Shown: positions 31,719-43,289, counted from the first letter of the stretch. The stretch: 64,000 nt of DNA from Russula earlei (GCA_025769875.1 JAGFNK010000115.1:61345-125344), one strand, 5' to 3'. Numbers and translations: made by a program. The notes: generated by a model not told the origin, from the letters alone.

Positions 31719-34266
31719 ACGCGACCAAGGTTCTTGGTGAACATGTTGGCTGGGTTATTAGCCCCTTCAATAAAGAATAGCTCCACCTGTCTATTTTGAA
31801 TGACTTCACGAATGAAGTGATAGCGCAAATCAATGTGTTTGATGCGCTTTTCTTGTACAGGGTTGGAGGCTAAGAATATTGAGCCTTGGTAATCACCGAA
31901 CAGTGGGATGGGAGCAAGATTGATGCGAAGTTCTGTTAGTAAGGATTTAATCCAAACTAATTGTCTGCTCGTGTCAGAGAGCTGACATGTACTCAGCTTC
32001 AGTGGAGGAGAGCGCGACTGTTTTCTGCGCTCGTGAGTTCCACGAAAATATTGCTCCAGCCAGGTTCACCATATAGCCTGTAGTGGACTTCCGATTAGTC
32101 GGATCAGAAGCCCAGTCAGAGTCGGCATATGCCATCAAGCCGCCATTAGATGGTCCATCATAGACCAAGGCATAATTGGTGGTTCCCAAGAGGTATCGGC
32201 AAATATAGTATGCACGATTTAAATGATCCTCTGAGGGATTGGCAGCATGTTGCGACAACTTTGTGACAGCAAAGGCTATGTCTGGACGCGTTCCAAGCAT
32301 TATGTATAGGAGTGATCCTATAACCTGCTGGAATTTTGACGGCAAGGCTGGGTCAGCAGCGGAAGTGTTGGGAGAGGGGTGATAGCCCTCTGGTAGCGGA
32401 GTAGGAGCAGGGTTTGCGTTAAGCAAGTCGAAACGCTGCAGCACTTTCTGTAGATATTCAGTCTGGTCCAGATGTATCTGGCCGGACTTGCGTTGAATGC
32501 GCATGCGTAGAAATTCTTGGGCATCACCCAGATCTCAACATTCCCAGAGCTTCATAAAGTGCTCCTTTGTTTTATTGATTTGTTTTTTGTCTGCTCCAAA
32601 GAAGAGCACATCATCAACATAGACGATGGCTATGATGCTCTTGTCTTTACTAACAAAGAGCCCAGAGTCAGACATAAGGCGAATAAGGCTGAGCAAGGCC
32701 TTGGACTTGTCAAGGGCTTTCCACCAAGCAAGTGCCGCTTGCTTGAGTCCATATATTGCGCGTTTAAGGCGCATGACTTTATGCTCTTGGCCTTTTATTT
32801 TGAAGCCCTCAGGCTGCTCCATATAGAGCTCTTCATCGAGCTCACCATAGAGAAAGGCAGTCTTGACATCCAGTCCGCTAATGTGCCAGTTTTTGAGTGC
32901 TGCGAGCGCAATCATCAGGTGGACTGTCTCAAACCATACCACGGGTGAGAATATTTCGTCATAGTCAATGCCTTCTACTTGGGAGAAGCCTTTGGTGACT
33001 AGTCTGGCTTTTTTACAACCATCAGACTTAAGGTCGAATACCCATCTATTTTTAATTATTTTGCGATCCTTGGGAGGATCGACTAGTTCGAAGACTTTGC
33101 GTCTGCGGAGGGATTCCAACTCCTCACAACAAGCATCTTTCCACTCCTTTTGGAGTTCACTTGGCATTCACAGAATGTCCCTAAAGGTCCATTCGCAAAT
33201 CTTCGCAGTGTCGGGTGCTTCCGAACTTAGTGGAACTGCTTGGGCGAGCAGATAGTTCAGAAATTTGACTCCCCCTTCCCTTGCTAGACGTAGAATGTCT
33301 TCTACCTCATCCTCAGAGGCTTGCGGCAGTTGATCATCAAGGACGACAGGAGGGTAAGGGCCTGGTGTGGCCGATCCTGACGTACTACCCTCACCGGAGC
33401 TACCGGGTTGGTTTTCTGTCATTGTTCTCCATGTGCGTGTGCGCCGAACATCTTTTTCCACTTCTGTGGGGTGTCTGCGTTCACCATAGACGTTGCCAGG
33501 ATGGGTAGGTACTTTTCTCAACCGCTGAGACCTTTGAAGAGGTACAGGCTCTTCAACGGGAGGAGGGGATGGTGTAGGAGGGACGGGCGTTTGCTCGCAT
33601 TCCTCTTCTTCTGGTGCCTGTATAGGATGCTCATTGTCCTCACTTTTAATTGTAGGGAATGGGTCGTCAACACCAGGAATGGTGTCTTCAACAGGTTGTT
33701 GCGGTAGTTCCTCACGCGGTTCATTAATCCGCATGGTACCTTTAGTGCATGCTTTGTCACATTTGGGGTACAGGGTCTCATTGTACAGGGCGGTAGCATT
33801 TGTGTAAAGTGTGTTATTTGGGAGCCTCATGAAGAGTGAGGCTTTGATCCCCTCAGTGTGACCAAGGTAGATCATTAGCTCGCTTTTAGGTGAAAGCTTA
33901 TTGACTCGTCGCTTTTCTGGTATGTGCACATATGCACCGCAACCAAATACTCTGAGGTGTGAGATATCAGGGACCTCGTTCTTTAGGACTTCGTAGGGTG
34001 TACGCCATTGAAGGCGTCTGGCAGGTGTCCTATTGTAACAGTGTGTCCCATGATTCACTGCAAATTCCCACCAGGAGGGAGGTAGACAAGCTTCAAGGCA
34101 CATTGCCTGAGCTTTGTCCATTACAGTGCGCATAAAGCGCTCTGCGCGTCCATTCTGTTGTGGAGTGTAAGGGGCGCTTTGCAGGATTTTAATTCCTTCG
34201 TCCTTTAGGACGTTAACAAAGGCCTCAGACTTGTACTCTCCACCAGCATCGGACATCCACTCTTTA
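31719..34266 (-). pseudogene. Copia integrase C-terminus, RT and RNase H
   Basis: Minus-strand pol. Integrase end: GGEYKSEAF, PYTPQQNGRAERFMRTVMDK and the GKKR-like region, then an acidic/Pro linker. RT has WVFDLKSDG, LDVKTAFLYGELDEELYMEQ, YGLKQAALAWW and the catalytic VYVDDVLFFG. RNase H has YADSDWASDPTNRKSTTGY, VALSSTEAEYMSAL and RYHFIREVIQNRQVELFFIE. In-frame TGA codons at FRDIL-x-MPSEL and LWEC-x-DLGD split it. The left part of integrase lies beyond the TA-flanked insertion. Domain order integrase before RT proves the copia type. Confidence 0.93.
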
Positions 34267-34647
34267 TTGCCATTTTCAGCGCACTTGGTGGAGCTTGAAT
34301 TCCACCCAAATCGGCGCAGAAACCCCCTCAAACATGCAGGATGAATATCTCCCTCAAAACAGCTTCAATTCATATGAACTTTATTGTCCCTGAATTGCCT
34401 GAATGAGGGCTAGGCAGCCCCATTGTTTTCATGAGATTTGAGTGAGAATTGGTGGAGCTGGACTCAAGCCACCTCCACATGTGTATTAGATGGATTACAA
34501 CACAAAATCATGGTCTATATCTATTATGTTTCCCTCATGTTGTACCCATGGGCTGTCTTGAGGCAGCCCCATAGTGTTTTTGACTCAAGTGTTGTGGTGT
34601 GCAATGTTATTTCCAGTGCGATTGGAGTCGCAGCCAGCCACTCATCA

Positions 34648-35522
34648 TGTTACACCATTTTCCTTTTACGTTTACTTCTTACCTTTTGCTACGGACTGCT
34701 TGCTTGCGTACGTCCCTTTACTTACTGGTCTTGTGATCTCTTACATCTTGTGATCCTTTCTGTGTTATCATGTGATCCATACACGTCCAGGTAACACTGG
34801 ATTGCTGTTACTTTCCCTTTGTTTGGTTTTCTTTCCATTTATGTTCACTTCTTAGTTTCGACTGTGCAATGCTGCGCACCTACTGTGCAGCACAGTTACT
34901 TGGTTCTGACTCATTCGTGGCCTCATTCCTATGACTCCTACTTATTATGACTCCTACTATACTAGTAGCACAGTCAAAGCGCAGCTATTGCTGCGCTTCT
35001 CCTGTATATATAAGCTCAGTACTTTGTGACCAAAGCCCTAAGCTTGGTCTCTTGTAGAATCCAACCTACTCTTGTCCAAACATATTCGCCTGCAACCCAC
35101 TTCACTCTCACAAACTTAACCCACAACTACCTCTCCATTTCATCAACTCTCAACACACCATCCACCATCTACTCTTCGCCTTTCCCTTCCTTCCCTAAGA
35201 GTCTCTCTTCACTCACCTGAGAAGAGCTCTCCTCCTTTAAGACCTACCTTCCTCTACTCTCTCTGCATTGTTCAAGGTCCCGACGGACTTGAACGCATAT
35301 AGCTAGTGGAACCAGCCCTAGTCTATCCCATTACAAACTTACCCTAGCTTCTCAACGGACCGAGTCGTACTAGGAAGGGTCTATTGGCCATAACCTGTTT
35401 AGCATAAAACACTTCGACCGCTGCAGGGATCCTTACTCACTATACACGGGAACCAGCCCGTTTCTTGAACACATCTCTATCATCGACTTGCTTGTGAACT
35501 GACACGGCTAGTTACCGTGACA
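34648..35522 (-). mobile_element. Solo LTR, family X, copy 2
   Basis: 875 bp in inverted orientation relative to copy 1, flanked by the perfect TSD CATCA (34643-34647, 35523-35527). The empty site is present in the sister element at 56680-56690, confirming that it inserted after the TA-flanked element formed. Confidence 0.93.
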
Positions 35523-35656
35523 CATCACCCCTCTCGCCTCTCGATTCTGACCATCCTTCTTGTTTTTCACAGACAGAGAGGAGTGGGTTGCAAAGAGGGG
35601 TCCTATTCTGAACTCTTTCTACTACAGAGTAGCTAGGGTGTTTTTATATACAGGAG

Positions 35657-36630
35657 TCATCTCCATTGCAGGTGGTGGCAGCAGGCATGGACAAGGAGCG
35701 AAGGCATAGGCGGTGAGCGTGAGTTCAGTAGATAGAGACATAGGTGGCGAGGACTCAAGAAAGAGGTTGCGTGGGGTGGCTTGCGCAGGGGTGGGATCTG
35801 TCGTCTTGCGGCGGCGGTGGCGGGGTCGTCTCCACTGCAGGTGTCAGCAGCAGACGTGGGCGACAGCGCGCGAACGGATGGGGAGGCGATGTGGGAGGCG
35901 GCGTGTGGTGTGCTGTTGGCATTCGGTGACTGCTTCTCCTGCGGCGGCTTCTGCTCCTGTTGTGGCGTGTCATGGCTAAGTTCGTGGCCGAGGCCTTCTT
36001 GGTCTTCTGGGGTGGTGCTGGTGGCAAGGGGTTGCGACGGTGTGGCGGTGCTGGTGTTGCGCGAAACTACTAAAGCGGTGGCTGTGACTGAGAAGACTGA
36101 GGCTGAGACTGAGAAGGTGGTGGCGGACTGAGCTGGTGCGACGGTGGAGGCGGACGGGGCGGAGGCGACAACTGAGGGCAATGCAGGGGTGACAGCGGCT
36201 GTGGCTGACAAGGGCATGGCGGCGGTGGCTTGTGAGACGGTGGTGGAGGCGGCGGCAGTGTGGCGCTAAGATGTCGGTGGCTGAGGCTGAGGCTACGGCG
36301 GTGGCTGACGAGACTAAGGCGGCTGGCAAGGCTAAGAGCGCGGTGGCAGCGGTTGACTGATCTGAAGCTGGGGCGATGGAGACGGCTGGCAAAACTAGGG
36401 GCGCGGTGGCGGCGGCTGAGACTGAGAAGGCTGAGGCTGAGGGCAGGGTGGAGACTGGCGGCAGCTGGCGATGCTGGTGCTATGACAGACTGGGCTGAAC
36501 TGACAAGTACAGGCGAGGCTAAGACGGAGACTGATGCGAAGTCAGCGGCTGGCATGACTGAGGCTACTGTGGCGACAGACGAGGCGACGGACGAGACAGT
36601 GCGTAAAGAGTTGTGTGGCTTATTCATCAA
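35657..36630 (-). other. GC-rich Ala/Ser/Thr-coding repeat region, element copy 1
   Basis: Short imperfect units such as gcggctgaggctgag run through the region, open in more than one frame and homologous to 57,000-58,260. On the minus strand it reads as Ala/Ser/Thr/Val-rich low-complexity protein. Whether it is translated is not decidable here. Confidence 0.5.
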
Positions 36631-38030
36631 CCGTCCACCTGTCCACTCCTACTCCAGGACAACGACAGGGCGTTCTTCCCTTCCCAGAGCTGCTCACCAT
36701 ACCTTGCTCTACCCCTCCATTTCAACCCCCTAAACCCTCATGGGCTCGAAGCAACGTGCTTCAAAACGCCGGCCTGCACCAACACGTACTACTGGCCAAA
36801 GGAAGGCTGCCCAAAAAAAAACTGGTGGAAATGAAAGTGACAGCTCAGGCACTCCCACTCGACCAAAGCGATCACAACCATGAGCTCAGGCTTCCAAGAC
36901 ATCCCTTCCTGCTATTGATGAGGATGGGGAGGAAGAGTCCTATGCCTATGTAAATGCAGAAGCCTGGGAACTCACTACAGCACAAACGCACGGACCACAA
37001 GACATGCAACTTGTCGCAAAGGCGCATGGCCTCGATGTCAACTCACCCACACAGCTATATGGCTGGCCACGAATCGCTTACAAGAGCACATATGTGCATA
37101 TTCCTTTCGTGCCATCTCCTCTTCGTCCTCACATCATCATCATCGTCACCGCCAGCACGCCACCCTTGCCCCCATCAACCTGCCACATGCCCTCGCCCTC
37201 AACGCCCCCGCCTTCACCATGCACCAACGAGTCCCAATGCACAGCCGAAGAGCCCCGTACCATGCCGCCGTCTTCATTGCCATCGGACGGTGTTGCTACT
37301 GTACATTTCAGTATGCTTTTCTCCCCTTTTTTACTAGACTCTCATTTTGTTAGTCAGAGATCTGCACACTGCCTGTGCAGTCCATTTCCCAGCCTGCCGC
37401 CATCTTCCCTCTCCCTTTCTACTTCCACACCCCCTCGCTCCTCTACCTCGCATCTGCCATCCAAGTTCTCCAATCATCCCACCCGCAATTGCGTTCGGCA
37501 GTGCCATCAGCGCCCAAGCGACCACCCACCAGCACTCTCCCTATCCCCCCTCCAGCCTCTCCTTTGCATTGTCTCCCCCTCCTCGCGTTGCGACTCGACC
37601 ACACCCCTCGTCACCACACCTGGCCTCAGCCATCCTTCACAAATCGCCACACGACACTACCACAGTCGCTGGAGACCACGACTCGATACCTCGTGTCGTC
37701 CAGCTTCGGTCCCCTTCTCACGTCTAGATTTCATTTCATATGCCTGTCTTTTGTGCTTTTCCTGTCCCTTAGCCTTAGTTCTAACCTGTATCTGCTACCA
37801 TGTTGAATAAAGTTGCCCTGTTGTTCCCTTATCATCTGTGTGAACCTGAGTGCAGTCGAATGAACAAATGCGTTCTCGCGTTCCCACTAGGTGCTCCTCC
37901 TCTTTGGAGCTTCAGTCTTATGAAGTCATTCTGCATTCTTGGACACATTTCACCGCCCCATGGGCTCAGGTGTGCACTTCCTGGGGGGGCTCCTTCCCGG
38001 CACACTGACCGTGCTACTGTCACACAATAT
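36631..38030. other. Unassigned interior of TA-flanked element copy 1
   Basis: Contains a possible gene fragment from ATG 36740 with a Lys/Arg-rich start (MGSKQRASKRRPAPTRT), one in-frame TGA, then an acidic segment (IDEDGEEESYAYVNAEAWE). A pyrimidine-rich stretch follows (37,100-37,790). No family recognised. This block is not shared with the second element copy. Confidence 0.4.
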
Positions 38031-38383
38031 GAGGGAAACGACGTTGCACACCACAATGCTTGAGTCAAAAACACTGTGGGGCTGCCTCAAGACAGCACAT
38101 GGGTACAACATGAGGGAAAAAATAATAGATATAGACCATGATTTTGTGTTGTAATTCATCTAATACACATGTGGAGGTGGCTTGAGTCCATCTCTACCAA
38201 TTCTCACTCAAATCTCATGAAAACAATGGGGCTGCCTAGCCCTCATTCAGGCGATTTAGGGACAATAAGTTTTATGTGAATTGAAGCTGTTTTGAGGGAG
38301 ATATTCGCCCCGCACATTTGAGAGGGTTTTCTGTGCCGATTTGGGTGGAATTCAAACTCTGCCAAGTGCGCTGAAAATGGCAA

Positions 38384-40400
38384 TAATTCCTGCTTTGTAT
38401 TGGTTTTTGACCATAGCAAGGAATTGCTTGATGGCCATTATGGTCGACTTTTTATTTTTTAAGAGTGTGATCCATGCATAGGAGGAATAATTGTCAATGA
38501 AGCTGACGAAATAAAAATCATCAATGAAGCTGACGAAATATTCATACTTATGACACGACTTCACAGGGAAACTCTTAAGGTCCAAGTGAATTTTCTCGAA
38601 CAGTGCGGAAGCACGAGTTTCAGAAGGGGGGTGCGCAGATGCAGGCATTTTGCCTTGCGTGCAGCCAGGACATACTGGCTGTTCCTGAGGGATTTTCAGG
38701 TCTTCAGGGAGACCCTTGGTATGTGTCTTTGCACGTGTTACGACATCCTTAGATGGGTGGCCAAGGCGTCGGTGAATGACATCATAATCTACCACATAGA
38801 TAAGAGAATGCGCTTGCGTGCTTTCAATTGAGGCGTCTAACCAATACGTGGTTTGACCCGGGAATAAAGGGTAAGAGGACAGGATTATTCGTCCGTCCTC
38901 TCATAGGGAAATATGATTTCTATTCCCTAATGCATGCATCCCTTGTTGTAAAAACTCCCCCATAGATAATATCCGAGGGTTTATTTTTGGAATATAAAGA
39001 ACAGGAGAAATGCGCATGACAACTATTTTAGAGTTGACAGTGTGTCGAAGCAACACAGCGCCTTTGCCTTCCACATATATAGTGTTATCAGCAGTTTTAA
39101 CAGGGGATCTTTCGTGCGGCAAAGCTGGCGTATACTCTATAAAGTCTTTTATTTTGAAGGTGAAGTGCGCGGACGCGCCAGAGTCAAGGAGCCATAGGGA
39201 TCCCATTTTACTCAAGTCGTGCTTTCCTCTACATCTCGAACAGTTTTTGTTACATTCACTTTGAAGGGAAGTAGTCCCTTCGCTAATTTGTACATTATAT
39301 GATACAAGCGAACACTTATTAAACATATCTAGCCCACTTTGGGGCTGGGGAGATGCTAATAGGTTCTTTAGCGAGTGAAAGGAGAGAGGGAGGCGTATGC
39401 ATGCTTCGTTATCTTTGGGGTCGCTGCCCCAATCAAGCGCTTCATCCGACAGAGTTGGAGCACGCTCAGGGGTGGCAGCACCTTCTGGGATACCATCATA
39501 TATGTCGAATAAATCCGACGTGTTTGTTTGCACGAAGTCGCCATCGTCCTGGTCCATAGGCTCAGGGACGGGCGACAGGAGTTTGACTGCACTTGACGAG
39601 GCAGCGGATTGAGTCGAGATCCGCTGCTCAAGGGTCTTGACTGTCTGTATAGTGGGAGTTACCCCAAGATCGTCAGCAAGATCAAGCGCTTTGTTTAAGG
39701 CCTTGTAAGGGCCGTGAGTGTGTTTGTGAGGGTCAGTCGCAGTTGGGACGGTATGTTGTTGGATCCCCGAAGGACCCAGATGGGCGATAGTGGTATTGGT
39801 CAGGAGTGGGAGTGCGGCAACGTCCACAATATGTGAGTGTCCAAGACCATGGCTGTTATCAGCCTTCTCCTTGCCTTTCCCTTTTCCTTTGCCGCCGCGC
39901 TTGCCGCACTGGCGCTTGTCCTTATCTTCATCATGCTTGGGCTTATTGCCCTGCTGCTGATTGGAGGAGGAGGGGTCACCGTGCTTGCGCTTGACAGCTG
40001 AGAGCTTCTGAGCGCTGTGCTTTTTGTTTGTTCCACGATTGACCTCAGTTTGATATTGGGAGACAATAGCCTCTCGGACATCCTTCGGACTAAGATCAGC
40101 TAGATCATAGTTCTGAGTGACAATGTGAACAAGCATTTCCCATTTCGGGGGAATATCTGCAAGCATGATGAGCGCCTGTAAGGTGTCAGGAATGATGAGG
40201 GAGGATGCGGTGAGACGCTGGAACACAGTGTGTATCCGATCCATTTGTGGGCCAGGATGCTGGCTTGGGTTAATGCGAATGGAGATGGCTTCTTTGAAGT
40301 CCTTATAGATGCTTGTGGTCGTCGCCATGCCATAAAGGGTATCTAGGTGATTCCAGATGGTCTCAGCGTTATCCAAAGATGTAAGATCTTGTTGGATCGC
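38384..40400 (-). pseudogene. Copia gag C-terminal part, protease and integrase N-terminus
   Basis: Gag: AIQQDLTSLDNAETIWNHLD onward, ALIMLADIPPKWEMLV, then a basic Gly/Lys-rich stretch (GKRGGKGKGKGKEK). Protease: SLWLLDSGASAHFT with the DSG active site. Integrase: HRRLGHPSKDVV, a zinc-binding VCPGCTQGKM and FEKIHLDLKSF. A 27-bp tandem duplication at 38494-38540 repeats FVSFID in the first catalytic block. The frame joins the RT half beyond the TA-flanked element. Confidence 0.92.
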
Positions 40401-40899
40401 TGTAAGGTGAGCCATATCGCTGGCCTCGGAACCACATGCGGACCGCGCGCGATGCGTGACACTCGGCCTCCTCCCACACCTTGCCTCCTTCCTCGCATCG
40501 CATCGCCCAGTCCTCGCCACCGACCACGTGCGCACGCCACGCCTCGGCACACGCGACGCGTTCGCGTCTCAGGCCTTTCACCATGGCCTCAACCGTCTCG
40601 ACCAGTCTTGATTCTCTTTCATGCCTATCTCCCTTTCATGCCTTTCATCCTTAGTACTTCTCTCCTGTATATAAAACACCTAGCTACTCTGTAGTAAAAC
40701 AAGAGGAAGAATACAGTCTTCTTGAGTTCCCCTTACCTTCAGTCAGAAACTTCTGCGCACGAGTGATCTTGCTCTCCTCTCCTCTCCTTCTCTTCTCCCT
40801 TCCTCCTCCTTACATTCCTCTTGCTCTTGGGTCAAGACAACCGTCTTGGATCGCCGTCCAGCCCCACGAACTCTGCGCGCCCTGGTTTGGCTCGCTTCA
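40401..40899. mobile_element. Solo LTR, family W, copy 1
   Basis: About 499 bp starting TGTAAGGTGAGCC and ending CTCGCTTCA, flanked by ATCGC (or TCGC if the canonical CA end is kept). Removal rejoins copia gag in frame across VLRSSIA/IQQDLTS. Contains the family-W core with tatataaaacacc. Confidence 0.85.
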
Positions 40900-41173
40900 T
40901 CGCGATGCTCGATCTAAGGACCATATGACCAACTGCCATGTCATTTCCTTTGTTCCATTCTTTCAGGGCTACAACAGTGGCAGCCTGGGCAGCAATCTCT
41001 TTGGCAAGAGGCGCCTGAGGAAGTCCAGGAAGGACTGGCAATTCAAAAGTGCCATTGCAATAACCCCACAGTCCAACGGACATGAGGTAGGCTTTCATAG
41101 CCTTTGACCAAATACCGTAGTTCACGCCATCAAGGATGGGGACAACAGGGGCAGAGGGTTGAGACGATGACAT
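40900..41173 (-). pseudogene. Copia gag N-terminus
   Basis: Opens MSSSQPSAPVVPILDGVNYG, then IWSKAMKAYLMSVGLWGY and WNKGNDMAVGHMVLR, the usual copia-type gag start (UBN2-like). It is cut by the family-W LTR after SSIA; the rest continues at 40400 and below. Confidence 0.9.
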
Positions 41174-41325
41174 TGTAGCTGTTAGAAAGGGTCTTAGAGG
41201 TCATCAGTAAGAGTTTTGTATTCAAACAAGCCGACATAGTCTCCCCATAGGGTAGACTAGCTCGCCGCAGCATGCAGGCTTCAGGGATGCTTCGCCATTG
41301 TTGCAGCCGATGAAGGCGCATGGCT

Positions 41326-41341
41326 TGCAGGGCCCATAACC
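41326..41341 (-). other. Copia primer-binding site (half initiator tRNA-Met type)
   Basis: Directly inside the 5' LTR, the minus strand reads GGTTATGGGCCCTGC. This resembles the primer-binding site of Drosophila copia, which pairs with the anticodon-loop half of initiator tRNA-Met instead of the tRNA 3' end. Confidence 0.7.
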
Positions 41342-41726
41342 TGTTGCGCAGCATAGAGCGCAGCTAACAGGCCAAGCAACCCACCTTAGAGGTTGTGCTA
41401 ATGCTCAAGTGATATTGGGGTGTAGAGCGATATGTATACACGTCTACAAGTATGGTATTTATACCTCTATGACCCAGGGCTGTTCCTAAGTCCAAAAGAG
41501 GTGACTACAGGTGTCCACTATATCGCGCATTAAGTGACGCGTGATGTGGAAAAGTTCTAGACACAGCGTAAGGCTGCATCTTGTGATAGATAGCGTAGTA
41601 TGCATAACCCTATTGCCATAAGTGCATATACTAAAGTTCTGTCTAACACATAACATCTATGAGCAGATCTTGAACCTTGTATGAAGGTCTTTGCCTTCTT
41701 TGATCTGTTCAGGTTCCGGTTCAACA
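41342..41726 (-). repeat. Copia 5' LTR
   Basis: 385 bp, partner of 30526-30910, followed by TSD CACAT and then the hAT coding sequence. Confidence 0.95.
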
Positions 41727-41731
41727 CACAT

Positions 41732-42657
41732 TATGTTATGAACGATGGACACATTGGTAAGTTCATAATGTTTGATCTTACTGATGTTCTAATTTGTCAA
41801 CAGAGGAGTTACTCATTGATTTCCAAGAGCTTGTAGGGGGGCACTCAGGTGAAAACATGGCTGAGGTACTTTGGAAGACTTTAGAGATGTATAGCCTCAT
41901 TGGGTGGGTCATTGTGTTTGTCATGGATAATACCATGAACAATGACATGTTGGTCAATGGTGTCAAGGCTCAGTATGAAGCAGGAGGTATCAAGTTCTCT
42001 GCCAAACATGCCCAACTTCAATGCATGCCCCAAACCTGTCACTTGGCAGCACTGAAAGTACATTGATGATCTTATTTTTCTGACACTCAAATCTGAATGA
42101 CAGTATACAGCTTCTTGAAGGAATTGGTGCAATCTCAAAGTCAGACAGTTGGAAAGCTGCTGGACTAAGTGGCAATTATCAAGACACAGTCACAGCTCCT
42201 GTTTCTTGCAAGCATGATGATGCAGGTATAGCCAATGAGGAAGAAGACACAGAAGAAGCTGTAATAGGGGTGTCACCATCAATTGACAAGGTATTGTCAG
42301 CACTCAACTCTATGACAACAAACAGCATAGCCTAACAAACACATCCCATCTTTTCAACAGCTTCATAAGATTGTTTGTACCATCTGCTCTAGTCCACAAC
42401 AATGCCAGGCCTGGCTGAGGGAGGTTGCTGTCCATCAATGTCTGAAGGATAGCAACTCCTCTGAATGGGCACTGATGCTTATACTGGATGTTAGAACTTG
42501 CTGGTCATCAAGTCACAAGATGCTTTGTATGTTCCAATTGTCTTATTCATGGTCACTTAGCTTACAATTAAGCACAGGTTGAGCTCTTGATTATTGTGAA
42601 GTCATCAACACTTATGTTGCACACTGCCATGATCTGTGTGATTGTGAACTCTCTGAG
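41732..42657 (+). pseudogene. hAT transposase, catalytic and later region
   Basis: Picks up in frame after the copia element: YVMNDGHI, a short intron (GTAAGTTC... TCAACAG), EELLIDFQELVGGHSGENMAE, VIVFVMDNTMNNDMLV (acidic catalytic residue in MDN), QCMPQTCHLAALK, a further intron, then SPQQCQAWLRE, LDVRTCWSSSHKM and EVINTYVAHCHDLCDCELSE. These are ordered blocks of fungal hAT transposases. The sequence stops being hAT at about 42,660, where LTR-X sequence begins, so the C-terminal dimerisation domain is absent. Confidence 0.9.
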
Positions 42658-42660
42658 GTG

Positions 42661-43289
42661 AGTAGATAGAGGTTTGAAGGAGAAGAGCTCTTCTCAGAAG
42701 AGTGAAGAGAGACTCTTAGGGGAGGAAGAGAATAAGGAGAAGGTAGACAGTGTGGGTTAGGTTGAGAAGATCTCTAGAGAGTTCAAAAAGGTGAGTGTGA
42801 ATGGGTGTTTGAGAGATGGGTTAGGAGGGTTTTGAGATGCAGGCAAATATGTTGGACAGGAGTAGGTTGGATTCTACAAGAGACCATGCTTACTAGGGCA
42901 TTGGTCTTGAAGTACTGGGTTTATATATACAGGAGAAATGCAGCAATAGCTGCACTTTGACTGTGCTGCTAGTATAGTAGGAGTCATAATAAGTACAAGT
43001 CACAGAAATAAGGCCACAAGTGAGTCAGAACCAAGTAACTGTGCTGCACAGTAGGCACACAGCATTGCACAGTTGAAACTAAGAAACAAATATAAATGGA
43101 AAGAGAACCAAACAAAGTGAAAGTAACAGCAATCCAGCGTTACCTGGACATGTATGGATCACATGATAAAGCAGAAGGGATCATAAGATGTAGAGATCAC
43201 AAGACCAGTAAGTAAAGTAATGTACAAGAGTGAGCAGTCCATAGCAAAAGGTAAGAGAGAAGTAAACATAAAAGGAAAATGTTGTAACA
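42661..43289 (+). mobile_element. Truncated solo LTR, family X, copy 3
   Basis: Aligns to the last two thirds of 28681-29563 and ends with the same GTAACA terminus. The left end is missing, so it was deleted together with the end of the hAT element. No TSD. Confidence 0.85.

Larger units (their letters stand above)
34267..38383. mobile_element. TA-flanked element with long terminal inverted repeats, copy 1
   Basis: 4117 bp, beginning TTGCCATTTTCAGCGCACTT and ending in its inverse, with inverted repeats of about 350 bp and the dinucleotide TA on both sides. Removing it with one TA rejoins the copia integrase in frame (KAGI/KEWMSD). The interior holds a solo LTR, a GC-rich Ala/Ser/Thr-coding repeat region, and unassigned sequence. 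No transposase seen, so non-autonomous. TA duplication suggests the Tc1/mariner or a related superfamily; that is inference. A second copy is at 56302-59398 and a degenerate fragment near 55048. Confidence 0.88.
30526..41726 (-). mobile_element. Ty1/copia retrotransposon inserted in the hAT transposase
   Basis: Minus-strand element with 385-bp LTRs (30526-30910 and 41342-41726), each TGTTG...CAACA, flanked by the perfect TSD CACAT (30521-30525, 41727-41731). Native length without nested insertions is about 5.9 kb. A purine tract (AGCAAGGGGGAG) abuts the 3' LTR, and a primer-binding site GGTTATGGGCCC abuts the 5' LTR. Order on the minus strand: gag, protease, integrase, RT, RNase H, as in Ty1/copia. 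It carries two nested family-W LTRs and a 4.1-kb TA-flanked element, with two in-frame TGA codons, so it is dead. Confidence 0.95.
17366..42660 (+). mobile_element. hAT transposon, split by nested insertions, 3' end lost
   Basis: The oldest layer of the stack. The left end, starting near 17366, matches other hAT-type termini in this window (43443, 55229 and the reverse at 59559) that begin TGTTGAGATTA-like. Transposase pieces lie at 18883-19560, 29704-30525 and 41732-42657. Removing the chromovirus (TSD CTTAT) joins an intron cleanly, and removing the copia element (TSD CACAT) joins the exon ...AIVAH/YVMNDGHI in frame. The element is cut off at about 42660 by a truncated solo LTR, so the C-terminal dimerisation region and the right terminus are missing. 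It is not autonomous now. Confidence 0.88.

Noticed and set aside
35657..36630. Possible surface or mucin-like protein gene
   Set aside because: Open in several frames on both strands because of the repeat unit, without start context, introns or conservation beyond the sister element.
36260..36733. Arg-rich ORF in the TA-flanked element
   Set aside because: A frame-shifted shadow of the short GC-rich repeat; composition only, no domain.
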